Assembly (NCBI GenBank): GCA_943331415.1
Contig: CALQLM010000026.1
Location: 1-8,192 of the forward strand
Length of the DNA: 8,192 nucleotides
Reading direction: 5' to 3'
From: Bifidobacterium breve
GTDB taxonomy: Bacteria > Actinomycetota > Actinomycetes > Mycobacteriales > Mycobacteriaceae
The translations under genes and the position numbers were made by a program. The notes under the pieces were generated by a model. The model did not search any database. It saw only the letters and a program-made list of their open reading frames with translations, and was not told the DNA's origin. Below are positions 1-7,804 of this stretch, piece by piece (within the stretch, counting starts at the first letter, position 1; every line of letters starts with the position of its first letter).

Positions 1-924
1 CATCTCACCCACGGCTTCCGCCCCAACATCTCGGGCAAGATGTTTCACCAGCGCAGTTATGGCACCGACCCGACGACCGGGTTGATCGACTACGACGCCG
101 TCGCCGCTTCCGTCCGGGAGTTCAAGCCGTTGATCCTGGTGGCCGGGTACTCGGCGTACCCGCGGCGGGTGAACTTCGCCACGATGCGCGAGATCGCCGA
201 TGAGGTGGGCGCCACGCTCATGGTCGACATGGCGCACTTCTCCGGTCTGGTGGCCGGCAAGGTGTTCACCGGTGACGAGGACCCGGTTCCGCATGCTCAC
301 GTCGTCACCACCACCACGCATAAGTCGCTGCGCGGTCCGCGTGGCGGACTGGTGCTGGCCACCGCCGAGTACTCCGATGCCGTGGACAAGGGCTGCCCGA
401 TGGTGCTCGGCGGACCGATGTCGCATGTCATCGCCGCCAAGGCGGTCGCCTTCGCCGAAGCCCGCCAACCGTCCTTCCGGGCCTATGCACAGCGGGTGGC
501 CGACAACGCCAAGTCCTTCGCCGACGGGTTGATGCGGCGCGGCGCGCGTCTGGTCACCGATGGCACCGATAACCACATCGTGCTGCTTGATGTGCAGTCA
601 TTCGGCCTCACGGGCCGGCAGGCCGAGTCCGCTCTGCTCGATTCCGGCATCGTCACCAACCGCAACTCCGTTCCCGCCGATCCCAATGGCGCCTGGTACA
701 CCAGCGGAATCCGCTTCGGAACCTCGGCCCTGACGACTCGGGGCTTCGGGCCCGCAGAGTTCGACCGGGTCGCCGAGTTGGTCGTCGAGGTGCTCTCCAA
801 CACCCAGCCCGACGGCACCTCGAAGGCCAAGTACACCCTGGTGGACAGCACCGCAGACTGGGTGCGCGCCGCCTCCGCCGAACTGCTCGCGGCCAACCCG
901 CTATACCCGGGTCTGACGCTGTAG
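1..924 (+). CDS. glyA: Serine hydroxymethyltransferase, 5'-truncated by the window edge, divergent subtype
   Basis: PLP-dependent cytosolic enzyme that interconverts serine plus tetrahydrofolate with glycine plus 5,10-methylene-tetrahydrofolate, the main source of one-carbon units. The frame is open from base 1, so the first residues visible are HLTHGF and about 307 C-terminal residues are present. Seen directly: the PLP-site aspartate in [11 protein letters not shown] (bases 220-252), the Schiff-base lysine in [14 protein letters not shown] (Lys codon 322-324), and the substrate-carboxylate arginine in YTSGIRFGT (bases 697-723). The loop after the lysine reads [19 protein letters not shown] instead of the familiar FPGxQGGPxxHVIAAKA. 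There is also a short insertion (KVFTGDEDP) before the PHAHVV strand. From memory, these traits fit the longer actinobacterial/chlamydial SHMT branch (about 490 residues), not M. tuberculosis GlyA1 or GlyA2. Enzyme identity is firm; the subtype call is inference. Confidence 0.95.
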   Translation, partial: HLTHGFRPNISGKMFHQRSYGTDPTTGLIDYDAVAASVREFKPLILVAGYSAYPRRVNFATMREIADEVGATLMVDMAHFSGLVAGKVFTGDEDPVPHAHVVTTTTHKSLRGPRGGLVLATAEYSDAVDKGCPMVLGGPMSHVIAAKAVAFAEARQPSFRAYAQRVADNAKSFADGLMRRGARLVTDGTDNHIVLLDVQSFGLTGRQAESALLDSGIVTNRNSVPADPNGAWYTSGIRFGTSALTTRGFGPAEFDRVAELVVEVLSNTQPDGTSKAKYTLVDSTADWVRAASAELLAANPLYPGLTL

Positions 925-937
925 AAGCGAAACGCCC

Positions 938-954
938 GGGTCCGCCGGACTTTT
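938..954 (+). terminator. Weak candidate intrinsic terminator after glyA
   Basis: A short inverted repeat, GTCC-GCC-GGAC (940-950), is followed directly by TTTT (951-954). Two G-U wobbles could lengthen the stem to six pairs. It begins 15 bases after the glyA stop codon. The stem and U-tract are both minimal, and the T-run overlaps the likely -35 region of desA2, so function is uncertain. Confidence 0.3.
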
Positions 955-980
955 AGACAGCCGTTAATATCGGTTACAGT
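953..980 (+). promoter_or_regulatory. Candidate desA2 promoter giving a leaderless transcript
   Basis: A TANNNT-type -10 hexamer TACAGT lies at 975-980, exactly 6 bases before the desA2 ATG at 987. A -35-like TTAGAC lies at 953-958 with a 16-base spacer. No Shine-Dalgarno sequence is visible ahead of the ATG. With this geometry transcription would begin at or within a base of the ATG, a leaderless mRNA, which is common in mycobacteria. A second AT-rich hexamer, TAATAT (965-970), could serve as an alternative -10 with a short leader. Confidence 0.55.
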
Positions 981-986
981 TACCGC

Positions 987-1814
987 ATGACACATAAACC
1001 TGTCGCGAGCGCTCTGACCCTCGAATTGGAGCCGGTAGTCGCCGAGAATCTGACGCGCTACCTGGCGACTGCGGACGAGTGGTACGCCCACGATTACGTC
1101 CCCTTCGACCAGGGCGAGAACTTCGCCTTCCTGGGCGGTCAGGACTGGGATCCGTCGCAGGTCACCCTGCCGCGTGACGTCGTCGATGCCCTCGAGATCA
1201 TGCTCATCACCAAGGACAACCTCGCCGGTTACCACCGCGAACTGGTCGAGCACTTCATCCTGGAGGACAAGTGGGGCCGTTGGCTGGGCCGCTGGACCGC
1301 CGAGGAGAATTTGCACGCCATTGCGATTCGCGAGTACCTGGTGGTGACCCGCAACTTCGACCCCACCGCCGACGAAGAGGTCCGGGTGGCCCACGTGATG
1401 CGCGGCTACCGCGCCGACAGTTATACCCAGATCGAGACGTTGGTGTTCATGGCCCTGTATGAGCGGGCTCACGCGGTGTACATGCGCAACCTTGAGGCCA
1501 AGATCACCGAGCCGGTTCTCAAGAGACTGGTCGGACGGATCGCCACCGACGAGGAACGTCATGAGGAGTTCTTCCACAATCTGGTCGCGCACTGCCTCCA
1601 GCGCTACCCCGACCAAACGATCGGGGCCATCGTGCGCCGTTCGGCCGGACTCGGCGTCGTCGGCGGCGATATTCTTGAGTACACCGACAAGCTGCGCGTC
1701 ATCGCTGAGGCCGGAATCTTCGACCGGGATGCGGCACTGAAAGTGGCTTCAGACCGCATTGTCGCCTGGGGTCTGGGCGGGGATCCCCAGCTCAAGAAAT
1801 TCGTTCGCGCGTAA
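987..1814 (+). CDS. desA2: Diiron acyl-[acyl-carrier-protein] desaturase DesA2
   Basis: Soluble ferritin-fold desaturase expected to introduce a double bond into acyl-ACP, supplying unsaturated mero-chain precursors for mycolic acids. At 275 residues it has the length I recall for M. tuberculosis Rv1094 and aligns from memory end to end. Putative iron ligands are visible with the spacing typical of the family: Glu70 (DALEIML), the E-x-x-H pair Glu107/His110 in WTAEENLH, Glu159 in ALYERA, and Glu189/His192 in DEERHEEFF. No membrane segments or signal peptide are present, which fits a cytosolic ACP-dependent enzyme. The ATG is preferred because the match to DesA2 begins there and a -10-like hexamer sits six bases upstream. 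It lies 62 bases after glyA and 85 bases before the preferred phoH2 start. No electron-transfer partner is encoded nearby. Confidence 0.95.
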   Translation: MTHKPVASALTLELEPVVAENLTRYLATADEWYAHDYVPFDQGENFAFLGGQDWDPSQVTLPRDVVDALEIMLITKDNLAGYHRELVEHFILEDKWGRWLGRWTAEENLHAIAIREYLVVTRNFDPTADEEVRVAHVMRGYRADSYTQIETLVFMALYERAHAVYMRNLEAKITEPVLKRLVGRIATDEERHEEFFHNLVAHCLQRYPDQTIGAIVRRSAGLGVVGGDILEYTDKLRVIAEAGIFDRDAALKVASDRIVAWGLGGDPQLKKFVRA

Positions 1815-1821
1815 CCCTCAG

Positions 1822-1833
1822 GCGGCGCGCCGC
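1822..1833. repeat. Perfect 12-base GC palindrome downstream of desA2
   Basis: GCGGCGCGCCGC reads identically on both strands and starts 8 bases after the desA2 stop codon. In RNA it could form a 4-bp stem with a 4-base loop. Alternatively GCGCGC at 1825-1830 can pair with GCGCGC at 1846-1851 across a 15-base loop. No T-tract follows, so it is not a standard intrinsic terminator. It could protect the desA2 3' end or structure the phoH2 leader, or be a product of high GC content. Confidence 0.35.
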
Positions 1834-1887
1834 ACATCCCCGCAAGCGCGCACCGGGGTAGCGTCGGCTTCGATGGCCAGTGAGTCC

Positions 1888-1894
1888 AGAGGAG
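1888..1894 (+). promoter_or_regulatory. Strong ribosome binding site deciding the phoH2 start
   Basis: AGAGGAG lies 5 bases before the GTG at 1900. It is the best Shine-Dalgarno match near any start in the window. It supports GTG 1900 over the in-frame ATG at 1873, which has no comparable site. Confidence 0.7.
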
Positions 1895-1899
1895 CGCCT

Positions 1900-3219
1900 G
1901 TGACCGATCCGCACCCGCCCACCAGGACGTATGTGCTCGACACTTCAGTCCTGTTATCCGACCCCTGGGCGTGTACGCGGTTCGCCGAACATGAGGTGGT
2001 CGTTCCGCTGGTGGTGATCAGCGAACTGGAAGCCAAGCGGCACCATCACGAGCTGGGTTGGTTCGCGCGTCAGGCGTTGAGACTCTTTGATGATCTGCGA
2101 CTGGAACACGGTCGTCTCGACCAACCGCTGCCGATCGGTACCCAGGGTGGCACCCTGCACGTCGAGCTCAACCACAGCGACCCGACGGTTCTTCCTGCCG
2201 GCTTCCGGACCGATACCAATGATGCCCGGATTCTGACCTGTGCGGCCAACCTCGCTGCCGAGGGTAAACGAGTCACGTTGGTCAGTAAGGACATCCCACT
2301 CCGGGTCAAAGCCGGTGCCGTGGGCCTGCCGGCCGACGAGTACCACGCTCAGGATGTGATCACCTCCGGCTGGACCGGCATGAACGAACTCGACGTATCG
2401 GCCGAGGAGATCGATACCCTCTTCGCCGAGGGCGAGATCGAAATCGCTGACGCGCGAAACCTGCCCTGCCACACCGGAGTTCGACTGCTCGGTGGTACCT
2501 CGCACGCCCTGGGCAGAGTCAATGCCGATAAGCGCGTCCAACTTGTACGCGGTGACCGCGAGGTGTTCGGACTGCGTGGCCGCTCCGCCGAACAGCGGGT
2601 CGCGCTGGATCTGTTGCTTGACGAGTCTGTTGGCATCGTCTCCCTCGGAGGTAAGGCCGGTACCGGGAAGTCGGCACTGGCATTGTGTGCTGGTCTGGAA
2701 GCGGTTCTCGAACGCCGAACCCAACGCAAGGTTGTGGTGTTCCGTCCGCTCTACGCCGTGGGCGGCCAGGAGTTGGGCTACCTGCCCGGCAGCGAGAGCG
2801 AGAAAATGGGCCCCTGGGCTCAAGCCGTCTTCGACACCCTCGAAGGACTCGCCAGCCCGGCTGTGCTTGAGGAAGTGCTTTCCCGCGGAATGCTCGAGGT
2901 GTTGCCGCTGACGCACATCCGGGGGCGCTCGCTGCACGACTCGTTCGTGATCGTTGATGAGGCGCAGTCGCTGGAGCGCAACGTGCTGCTGACCGTGTTG
3001 TCCCGATTGGGTGCAGGTTCGCGCGTGGTGCTCACCCACGATGTCGCTCAGCGTGACAACCTGCGCGTCGGCCGCCACGACGGGGTGGCCGCAGTCATCG
3101 AAAAGCTCAAGGGCCACCCGTTGTTCGGCCATATCACCTTGATGCGCAGTGAACGATCGCCGATCGCGGCCCTGGTCACCGAGATGCTCGAGGAGATCAG
3201 CCCCGACGCACTGCCGTGA
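1900..3219 (+). CDS. phoH2: PhoH2: PIN RNase domain fused to PhoH ATPase/RNA helicase
   Basis: Cytosolic RNA-unwinding and RNA-cleaving protein. Mycobacterial PhoH2 is described as a PIN-domain toxin coupled to an RNA helicase. From the GTG it has 439 residues, close to the roughly 433 I recall for Rv1095. The N-terminal PIN domain (about 10-135) shows its acidic cluster: Asp14 in YVLDTSVLL, Glu42 in VISELEAK, Asp108 in TNDARIL and Asp131 in VSKDIPL. The C-terminal PhoH ATPase (about 220-439) shows a Walker A GKAGTGKS at 251-258 and a Walker B VIVDEAQ at 350-356. The start is uncertain. ATG 1873 is in frame and adds nine residues (MASESRGAP), and the frame stays open back to TTG 1759 inside desA2. 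GTG 1900 is preferred for its Shine-Dalgarno site. The deacetylase gene begins 21 bases after the stop. Confidence 0.93.
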   Translation: MTDPHPPTRTYVLDTSVLLSDPWACTRFAEHEVVVPLVVISELEAKRHHHELGWFARQALRLFDDLRLEHGRLDQPLPIGTQGGTLHVELNHSDPTVLPAGFRTDTNDARILTCAANLAAEGKRVTLVSKDIPLRVKAGAVGLPADEYHAQDVITSGWTGMNELDVSAEEIDTLFAEGEIEIADARNLPCHTGVRLLGGTSHALGRVNADKRVQLVRGDREVFGLRGRSAEQRVALDLLLDESVGIVSLGGKAGTGKSALALCAGLEAVLERRTQRKVVVFRPLYAVGGQELGYLPGSESEKMGPWAQAVFDTLEGLASPAVLEEVLSRGMLEVLPLTHIRGRSLHDSFVIVDEAQSLERNVLLTVLSRLGAGSRVVLTHDVAQRDNLRVGRHDGVAAVIEKLKGHPLFGHITLMRSERSPIAALVTEMLEEISPDALP

Positions 3220-3228
3220 CTCCCCGGG

Positions 3229-3234
3229 TAAACT
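3229..3234 (+). promoter_or_regulatory. Candidate -10 element for a leaderless deacetylase transcript
   Basis: TAAACT matches the mycobacterial TANNNT -10 consensus and ends 6 bases before the GTG at 3241, the same geometry as at desA2. The 21-base gap after phoH2 holds no Shine-Dalgarno sequence, so a leaderless start is the simplest reading. No convincing -35 is visible at the expected distance, which would fall inside the phoH2 3' end. Read-through from phoH2 is also possible. Confidence 0.5.
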
Positions 3235-3240
3235 CAGCAC

Positions 3241-4083
3241 GTGCTGCGCCGACTGCTCACCCCGGGTCTTGTTGCCCTGGTACTCGTCGGTTGCGCCGAG
3301 TCGGCCGATACCGCCGAGGCAAAGCCGGTGGACTGCACTGTGGACAAGTGCGTCGCATTGACTTTCGATGACGGTCCGACCCCGTTTACCGACCGGTTAC
3401 TGAAGGTTCTCAACGACGCTGACGCCAAAGCCACCTTCTTCATGATCGGCAACAAGGTGGCTGCCAATCCCGCCGGCGCCAAACGAGTGGCCGAAGCCGG
3501 AATGGAGATCGGCAATCACACCTGGGAACACCCCAATATGACGACCATCCCGGTGGCCGAAATCCCGGCGCAATTCACCAAGGCCAATGATGCGATCACC
3601 GCTGCTACCGGGCAGACCCCCACCCTGTGGCGTCCGCCCGGCGGACTGACCAACGACGTGGTCAACTCCGCCGCCGCAGGATACGGTCAGGCCGGAATCC
3701 TCTGGGATGTGATCCCGTTCGACTGGATCAACGACTCCAACATCGCCGCCACCCGGGACATGCTGATGACACAGATCAAGCCCGGTTCGGTGGTGCTGTT
3801 TCATGACACCTATTCGTCCACCGTCGATCTGGTGGATCAGTTCATTCCGGTGCTGAAGGCCAACGGCTATCACCTGGTAACGGTCAGCCAACTGCTCGGC
3901 GACCGGGCCCCGGGCAGTGTCTACGGAGGTCGCGAAAACGGACCGCCGACCAATCTGCTGCACGACATCCCCGCTGTTGAGATCCCGACGCTACCGGCCA
4001 CACCATCGCCGGCCCCGATGCCGAACTTCCCGATCACCGACATACCGGGTGCCAATTCCGGCGGTCCCACCAACGGCGTTTAG
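3241..4083 (+). CDS. Polysaccharide deacetylase (NodB family) with a lipoprotein signal peptide
   Basis: Predicted metal-dependent N-deacetylase of cell-wall glycans. The M. tuberculosis orthologue Rv1096 is reported to deacetylate peptidoglycan GlcNAc, linked to lysozyme resistance. The protein has 280 residues. Residues 1-18 form a basic then hydrophobic signal ending in the lipobox LVGC, so Cys18 would be lipidated. The NodB domain (about 37-220) has all five motifs: TFDDG at 41-45 (Asp43 base, Asp44 metal), HTWEH at 93-97 (both His metal ligands), RPPGG at 131-135, DVIPFDW at 156-162 and LFHD at 186-189. Cys32 and Cys37 could form a disulfide. The tail (about 230-280) is rich in Pro, Gly and Asn. 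GTG 3241 is the first possible start, because a TAA in the same frame lies at 3229-3231. The orthologue as I recall it has a plain transmembrane-type leader, so the lipobox may be a lineage difference. Confidence 0.93.
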   Translation: MLRRLLTPGLVALVLVGCAESADTAEAKPVDCTVDKCVALTFDDGPTPFTDRLLKVLNDADAKATFFMIGNKVAANPAGAKRVAEAGMEIGNHTWEHPNMTTIPVAEIPAQFTKANDAITAATGQTPTLWRPPGGLTNDVVNSAAAGYGQAGILWDVIPFDWINDSNIAATRDMLMTQIKPGSVVLFHDTYSSTVDLVDQFIPVLKANGYHLVTVSQLLGDRAPGSVYGGRENGPPTNLLHDIPAVEIPTLPATPSPAPMPNFPITDIPGANSGGPTNGV

Positions 4084-4116
4084 TTCAGACGCAGCGTCGA
4101 GTCCGAGCCGAATCCC

Positions 4117-5319
4117 TTGCACAACAACACCTCTCTCGTCCTGACCCTGCTGGTGATTGGCTATGCCGCGATGTCGGGTCTGGTCAAGCGGTCGTATATC
4201 GCTCCGGCATTGATCTTCCTGACCCTTGGTATGGCATTGGGACCGTTCGGCCTCCAACTGCTCGATGCCGGTCCGGGAACCGAGGGCTACACCCTGCTCG
4301 CACAACTGGCCCTGACCGTCATCCTGTTCGACCAGGCGGCCAAACTCGACCCCCGCATCATGCTCCAGCGCGGTCGTGTCACCTTTCGGCTTCTCGTCGT
4401 TGGAATCCCGCTCACCCTGCTCCTGGGGGCTGTGACCGCAGCCGTGTTGCTGCCGGTGTTGCCATGGTGGGAGGCCGTCTGCCTGGCGGCGATCGTCGCA
4501 CCCACCGAAGTGGCCCTGATCGACGCGCTGATCGAGGATTCCCGGATCCCCGAGCGGGTGCGGCGATCACTTTCGGTCGAGAGTGGCTTCTACGACGGAT
4601 TCGCCCTGGCCGCACTGCTTGCGGCGCTGGCATTGGCGTCGGCGCGCACTGATCCCCGTCCGAGTCACTGGGAGTGGTTCATCTTTCGCACCGAGGTCCT
4701 CTCGCTGATCATCGGTGTGGTGGTCGGTCTGCTCGGCGGTGCGATGATTGCGTGGTCGTACCGTCGGCAATGGATGAGTGACACCTGGGCGCAGTTGGCC
4801 ACACTGGCGATGGCGTTGAGTTGCTTTGAGATTGGGGAACGACTCCAGGCCAGCGGATTCGTGGCGGCCTTCACCGGGGGACTGGCGTTCGCGTTGGTCG
4901 CCAAGCGCAGTAATACCCAGGTGCCGACCCAGGTCACCGATGCCACGGCGCAACTCCTGGAGTTACTGGTCTTCGCCATGTTTGGCGCGTTCGCGGTGAT
5001 CGATGGCTGGCGGCATGTGAGCTGGCGGGTGGTGCTGTTCGCATTACTGGCACTGTTCGCGGTCCGGATCGCCGCGGTACTGATCGCGTTGATCCGTAGC
5101 GAGCTACCGCTCTACAGTCGGGTGTTCATCGGGTGGTTCGGCCCCCGCGGCATCGGCACGGTGGTGCTGGGCCTGCTGGTGATTGACCGCGGCGAGATCC
5201 AGCACGCGGATCTGATCAGTCAGGTCGTCGTCGTCATCGTGACGCTGAGCCTGGTTCTGCACAGCCTCACCGCGCCGCTGGGTATCCGTGGCTATCGGAG
5301 GGTGGGGATCAACCGCTAG
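4117..5319 (+). CDS. Cation:proton antiporter, Na+/H+ exchanger (CPA) family
   Basis: Polytopic inner-membrane protein expected to exchange Na+ or K+ for H+. It has 400 residues in about a dozen hydrophobic segments, with no regulatory C-terminal domain. Family marks: [13 protein letters not shown] (residues 67-79), [12 protein letters not shown] (145-156) leading into a helix with Asp160, and the conserved [17 protein letters not shown] near the C-terminus with its GPRG arginine. Two core positions differ from typical CPA1 proteins: the usual PTDP reads PTEV (129-132), and the usual Asn-Asp pair reads Tyr159-Asp160. Transport may therefore differ or be lost. TTG 4117 is the only start in frame after the deacetylase stop that keeps the first membrane helix whole. 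It has no clear Shine-Dalgarno or promoter and lies 33 bases after the deacetylase, suggesting co-transcription. In M. tuberculosis this slot holds the unrelated Rv1097c. Family is firm, substrate unknown. Confidence 0.88.
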   Translation: MHNNTSLVLTLLVIGYAAMSGLVKRSYIAPALIFLTLGMALGPFGLQLLDAGPGTEGYTLLAQLALTVILFDQAAKLDPRIMLQRGRVTFRLLVVGIPLTLLLGAVTAAVLLPVLPWWEAVCLAAIVAPTEVALIDALIEDSRIPERVRRSLSVESGFYDGFALAALLAALALASARTDPRPSHWEWFIFRTEVLSLIIGVVVGLLGGAMIAWSYRRQWMSDTWAQLATLAMALSCFEIGERLQASGFVAAFTGGLAFALVAKRSNTQVPTQVTDATAQLLELLVFAMFGAFAVIDGWRHVSWRVVLFALLALFAVRIAAVLIALIRSELPLYSRVFIGWFGPRGIGTVVLGLLVIDRGEIQHADLISQVVVVIVTLSLVLHSLTAPLGIRGYRRVGINR

Positions 5320-6731
5320 CCCTCGTCGCGGACCTTAGCCATCGCCAGCACGTCCAGCCGCTTATCGAGTTCGGCCTCGGAGAGTTTTTCACCGATCAAG
5401 CCGCGGTCGATCACCGTCTGCCGAATTGTCTTGTGCTGCTTGAGTGCTTCCTTTGCGACTGCGGCTGCCTCCTCGTAGCCGATCGCGGAGTTCAGCGGAG
5501 TCACGATGGATGGCGAGGACTCGGCCAGCCGCTTCAGGCGCTCCTCATCAGCCACCAAACCGTCAATGCAGCGCTCCGCGAACAACCGGGAGACGTTGGC
5601 CAGCAATGTGAATGACTCGAGCAGGTTCCGTGCCATCATCGGGATATAGACATTGAGCTCGAACGCTCCCGACATTCCGCCGACGGTGATGGCGGCATCA
5701 TTGCCGATGACCTGCGCGGCGACCTGGGTCACCGCCTCGGGGATCACCGGGTTGACCTTGCCCGGCATGATCGAGCTGCCCGGCTGCAGGTCCGGCAGAT
5801 GTAGCTCGCCCAGGCCGGTCAGTGGACCCGATCCCATCCACCGGATGTCATTGGCGATCTTGGTGAAGGACACCGCAATTGTCTTCAGCGCACCGGAGGC
5901 CTCCACCAGCCCGTCGCGGGCCGCCTGGGCCTCGAAAGAATCCTTGGCCGTGGTCAGTTCGGCCAGCCCGGTCTGGGCCACCAGGACCTCGACCACCTTG
6001 GCGCCGAAACCATCCGGGGCATTCAGGCCGGTGCCCACCGCGGTGCCACCGATGGCCAGTTCACCCAACCGGGGCAGCGTGGCCTTGACCCGTTCGATAC
6101 CGGCCTGGACCTGGCGGGCATAGCCGCCGAACTCCTGGCCGAGCGTGACCGGAACAGCGTCCATCAGATGTGTACGCCCACTCTTGACCACTGTGCGCCA
6201 CACTCGCGCCTTCGTGATCAACGATTCGTGCAGAACTTCGAGTGCGGGGATGAGCTGGCGCACAGCGGCCTCGGTGGCGGCGATATGGGTCGCGGTCGGG
6301 AAGGTGTCGTTGGAGGACTGCGACATATTGACATCGTCGTTGGGGTGAACCGTGACACCGTTGCGTGCACAGATCGACGCGATCACCTCATTGGCGTTCA
6401 TATTGGAGCTGGTTCCCGAACCGGTCTGGAACACATCGATCGGGAACTGGTCGTCATGCAGTCCGTCGGCGATTTCCCCGGCGGCGGCGATGATTGCGTT
6501 TGCCTTGTCGGCAGCCAGCTTGCCGAGGTCCTTATTCACCTGTGCGCACGCCGCTTTCAGCAGTCCGAGCGCCCGGATCTGAGTCCGTTCCAGGCCCCGG
6601 AAGGAGATCGGGAAATTCTCCACCGCACGCTGAGTCTGGGCCTGCCAGAGGGCTTTGGCCGGAACTCGGACCTCACCCATCGTGTCGTGCTCGATCCGGT
6701 ATTCGCCGTCTGCGGGGGTCTGGGTGGTCAT
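5316..6731 (-). CDS. fumC: Class II fumarate hydratase (fumarase C)
   Basis: Iron-free homotetrameric TCA-cycle enzyme that hydrates fumarate to L-malate in the cytosol. It has 471 residues, the usual class II length. Motifs seen: [14 protein letters not shown] (103-116), [17 protein letters not shown] (129-145), catalytic-site histidine His188 in [11 protein letters not shown], and the superfamily signature [10 protein letters not shown] at 318-327, which carries the catalytic serine on its flexible loop. From memory it aligns along its whole length with M. tuberculosis Rv1098c. The ATG is preceded on the minus strand by AAGGA, though only 3 bases away. It lies 35 bases downstream of glpX on the same strand and is probably co-transcribed with it. 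Its TAG stop overlaps the convergent antiporter stop by 4 bases. Confidence 0.97.
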   Translation of the reverse strand: MTTQTPADGEYRIEHDTMGEVRVPAKALWQAQTQRAVENFPISFRGLERTQIRALGLLKAACAQVNKDLGKLAADKANAIIAAAGEIADGLHDDQFPIDVFQTGSGTSSNMNANEVIASICARNGVTVHPNDDVNMSQSSNDTFPTATHIAATEAAVRQLIPALEVLHESLITKARVWRTVVKSGRTHLMDAVPVTLGQEFGGYARQVQAGIERVKATLPRLGELAIGGTAVGTGLNAPDGFGAKVVEVLVAQTGLAELTTAKDSFEAQAARDGLVEASGALKTIAVSFTKIANDIRWMGSGPLTGLGELHLPDLQPGSSIMPGKVNPVIPEAVTQVAAQVIGNDAAITVGGMSGAFELNVYIPMMARNLLESFTLLANVSRLFAERCIDGLVADEERLKRLAESSPSIVTPLNSAIGYEEAAAVAKEALKQHKTIRQTVIDRGLIGEKLSEAELDKRLDVLAMAKVRDEG

Positions 6732-6734
6732 GTT

Positions 6735-6739
6735 TCCTT
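6735..6739 (-). promoter_or_regulatory. fumC ribosome binding site with short spacing
   Basis: On the minus strand AAGGA, within an A-rich run, ends 3 bases before the fumC ATG. This is closer than the usual 5 to 9 bases but is the only candidate in the 35-base gap after glpX. Confidence 0.5.
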
Positions 6740-6750
6740 TTTCGTCGTTC

Positions 6751-6775
6751 CTACGGAAGGTCGCTGCTACGGAAG
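6751..6775. repeat. 9-base direct repeat across the glpX 3' end
   Basis: CTACGGAAG occurs at 6751-6759 and again at 6767-6775, a period of 16 bases. The second copy includes the glpX stop codon (CTA on the plus strand at 6767-6769) and its last codons; the first lies in the glpX-fumC gap, just upstream of the fumC ribosome binding site. It may be a small tandem duplication or a protein- or RNA-binding pair; nothing decides between these. Confidence 0.45.
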
Positions 6776-7798
6776 CGGGTGTGTGGCAGAGGTGTCCCCG
6801 GTGAAGTCCACTGCGGCGTACTCGTTGAGCTTGGACAGCCGGTGGTAGGACTCGATGGTACGAACAGTGCCGGATTTGGATCGCATGACGATCGAGTGTG
6901 TGGTGCAGCCGCCGCCAAAGAAGCGAACTCCCTTGAGCAGGTCACCGTCGGTGACTCCGGTCGCGCAGAAGAAGACGTTCTCGCCGGACACCAGATCCTG
7001 AGTGGCCAACACCCGGTCGAGGTCGTGACCGCGGTCGAGAGCCTTCTGCCGTTCGGTGTCGTCGGTGGGGGCGAGTTGTGCCTGGATCTCCCCGCCCATG
7101 CATCGGATGGCCGCTGCGGTGATGATGCCCTCGGGCGTGCCACCGATCCCTGCCATGATGTCGGTCCCCGAGTCGGGCTGGCAGGCCGAAATCGCACCGG
7201 CGACGTCGCCGTCGGAGATCAGCCTGATCCGGGCACCGGCATCGCGGACATCGGCGATCAGTTGTTGGTGGCGCGGACGGTCCAGGATGCATACGGTCAG
7301 GTCCGCGACCGACGAGTTCTTGGCCTTCGCGACGCGACGGATGTTCTCACCGATCGGCGCGGTGATATCGATGACGTCGACAGCATCGGGCCCCACGGCG
7401 ATCTTGTTCATGTAGAACACCGCCGACGGGTCGAACATCGCCCCTCGTTCGGCCACAGCCAGAACGGAGATCGCATTGGGCATACCTTTGCTCATCAGAG
7501 TCGTACCGTCGACAGGGTCAACGGCGAAGTCGCATTCCGGCCCGTCCCCATTGCCGACTTCCTCGCCGTTGTAGAGCATCGGAGCGTTGTCCTTCTCGCC
7601 CTCACCGATGACCACCACCCCGCGCATCGACACCGTGTTGACCAGCTGGCGCATCGCGTCGACTGCGGCGCCGTCGCCGCCCTCCTTATCGCCTCTGCCG
7701 ACCCAGCGTCCGGCCGCCATCGCACCTGCCTCGGTGACCCGGACCAACTCCAGGGCTAGGTTTCGGTCGGGGGCTTCGCGGCGACGGCCTTTAGGCAT
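6767..7798 (-). CDS. glpX: Class II fructose-1,6-bisphosphatase
   Basis: Cytosolic metal-dependent phosphatase converting fructose 1,6-bisphosphate to fructose 6-phosphate, the committed step of gluconeogenesis. It has 343 residues. Motifs: GEGEKD at 65-70 and DPVDGTT at 94-100, the metal-binding motifs shared with the lithium-sensitive phosphatase superfamily. Also visible are GGTPEG at 219-224 and [11 protein letters not shown] at 278-288, typical of GlpX. It matches M. tuberculosis Rv1099c by memory from ELVRVTEAG to the C-terminal PLP. The first ATG (7798) gives a basic leader, [10 protein letters not shown]. An internal start nearer ELVRV is possible, but a -10-like hexamer six bases upstream favours this ATG. 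It is likely transcribed with fumC downstream and diverges from the DUF4245 gene across 54 bases. Confidence 0.96.
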   Translation of the reverse strand: MPKGRRREAPDRNLALELVRVTEAGAMAAGRWVGRGDKEGGDGAAVDAMRQLVNTVSMRGVVVIGEGEKDNAPMLYNGEEVGNGDGPECDFAVDPVDGTTLMSKGMPNAISVLAVAERGAMFDPSAVFYMNKIAVGPDAVDVIDITAPIGENIRRVAKAKNSSVADLTVCILDRPRHQQLIADVRDAGARIRLISDGDVAGAISACQPDSGTDIMAGIGGTPEGIITAAAIRCMGGEIQAQLAPTDDTERQKALDRGHDLDRVLATQDLVSGENVFFCATGVTDGDLLKGVRFFGGGCTTHSIVMRSKSGTVRTIESYHRLSKLNEYAAVDFTGDTSATHPLP

Positions 7799-7804
7799 GC
7801 GCAG

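Noticed and set aside
483..1616. Long minus-strand ORF (377 codons) antisense to glyA and desA2
   Set aside because: It lies opposite two well-recognised genes in high-GC DNA, where antisense frames stay open by codon bias. Its translation shows no recognisable domain.
1856..1872. Leaderless promoter for phoH2 using TAGCGT (1859-1864) and ATG 1873
   Set aside because: The hexamer fits TANNNT only loosely and its 8-base distance to the ATG is longer than at the other genes. GTG 1900 has a much clearer ribosome binding site.
1759..1899. N-terminal extension of phoH2 from TTG 1759 as the main product
   Set aside because: It would overlap the desA2 3' end by 56 bases, has no ribosome binding site, and the recalled family alignment begins near TRTYVLDTS. 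The strong Shine-Dalgarno site before GTG 1900 is a better explanation, though a minor long form is not excluded.
1954..3240. Long minus-strand ORF (428 codons) antisense to phoH2
   Set aside because: It mirrors phoH2 almost completely. The composition, rich in Gln, His, Val and Gly, is typical of a GC-driven shadow frame, and no motif is seen.
4084..4116. Promoter or terminator between the deacetylase and the antiporter
   Set aside because: The 33-base gap contains no hairpin with a T-run and no -10-like hexamer at a suitable distance from the TTG start.
6494..7759. Long plus-strand ORF (421 codons) antisense to fumC and glpX
   Set aside because: The two minus-strand genes are unmistakable by catalytic motifs, and this frame crosses both without any domain of its own.
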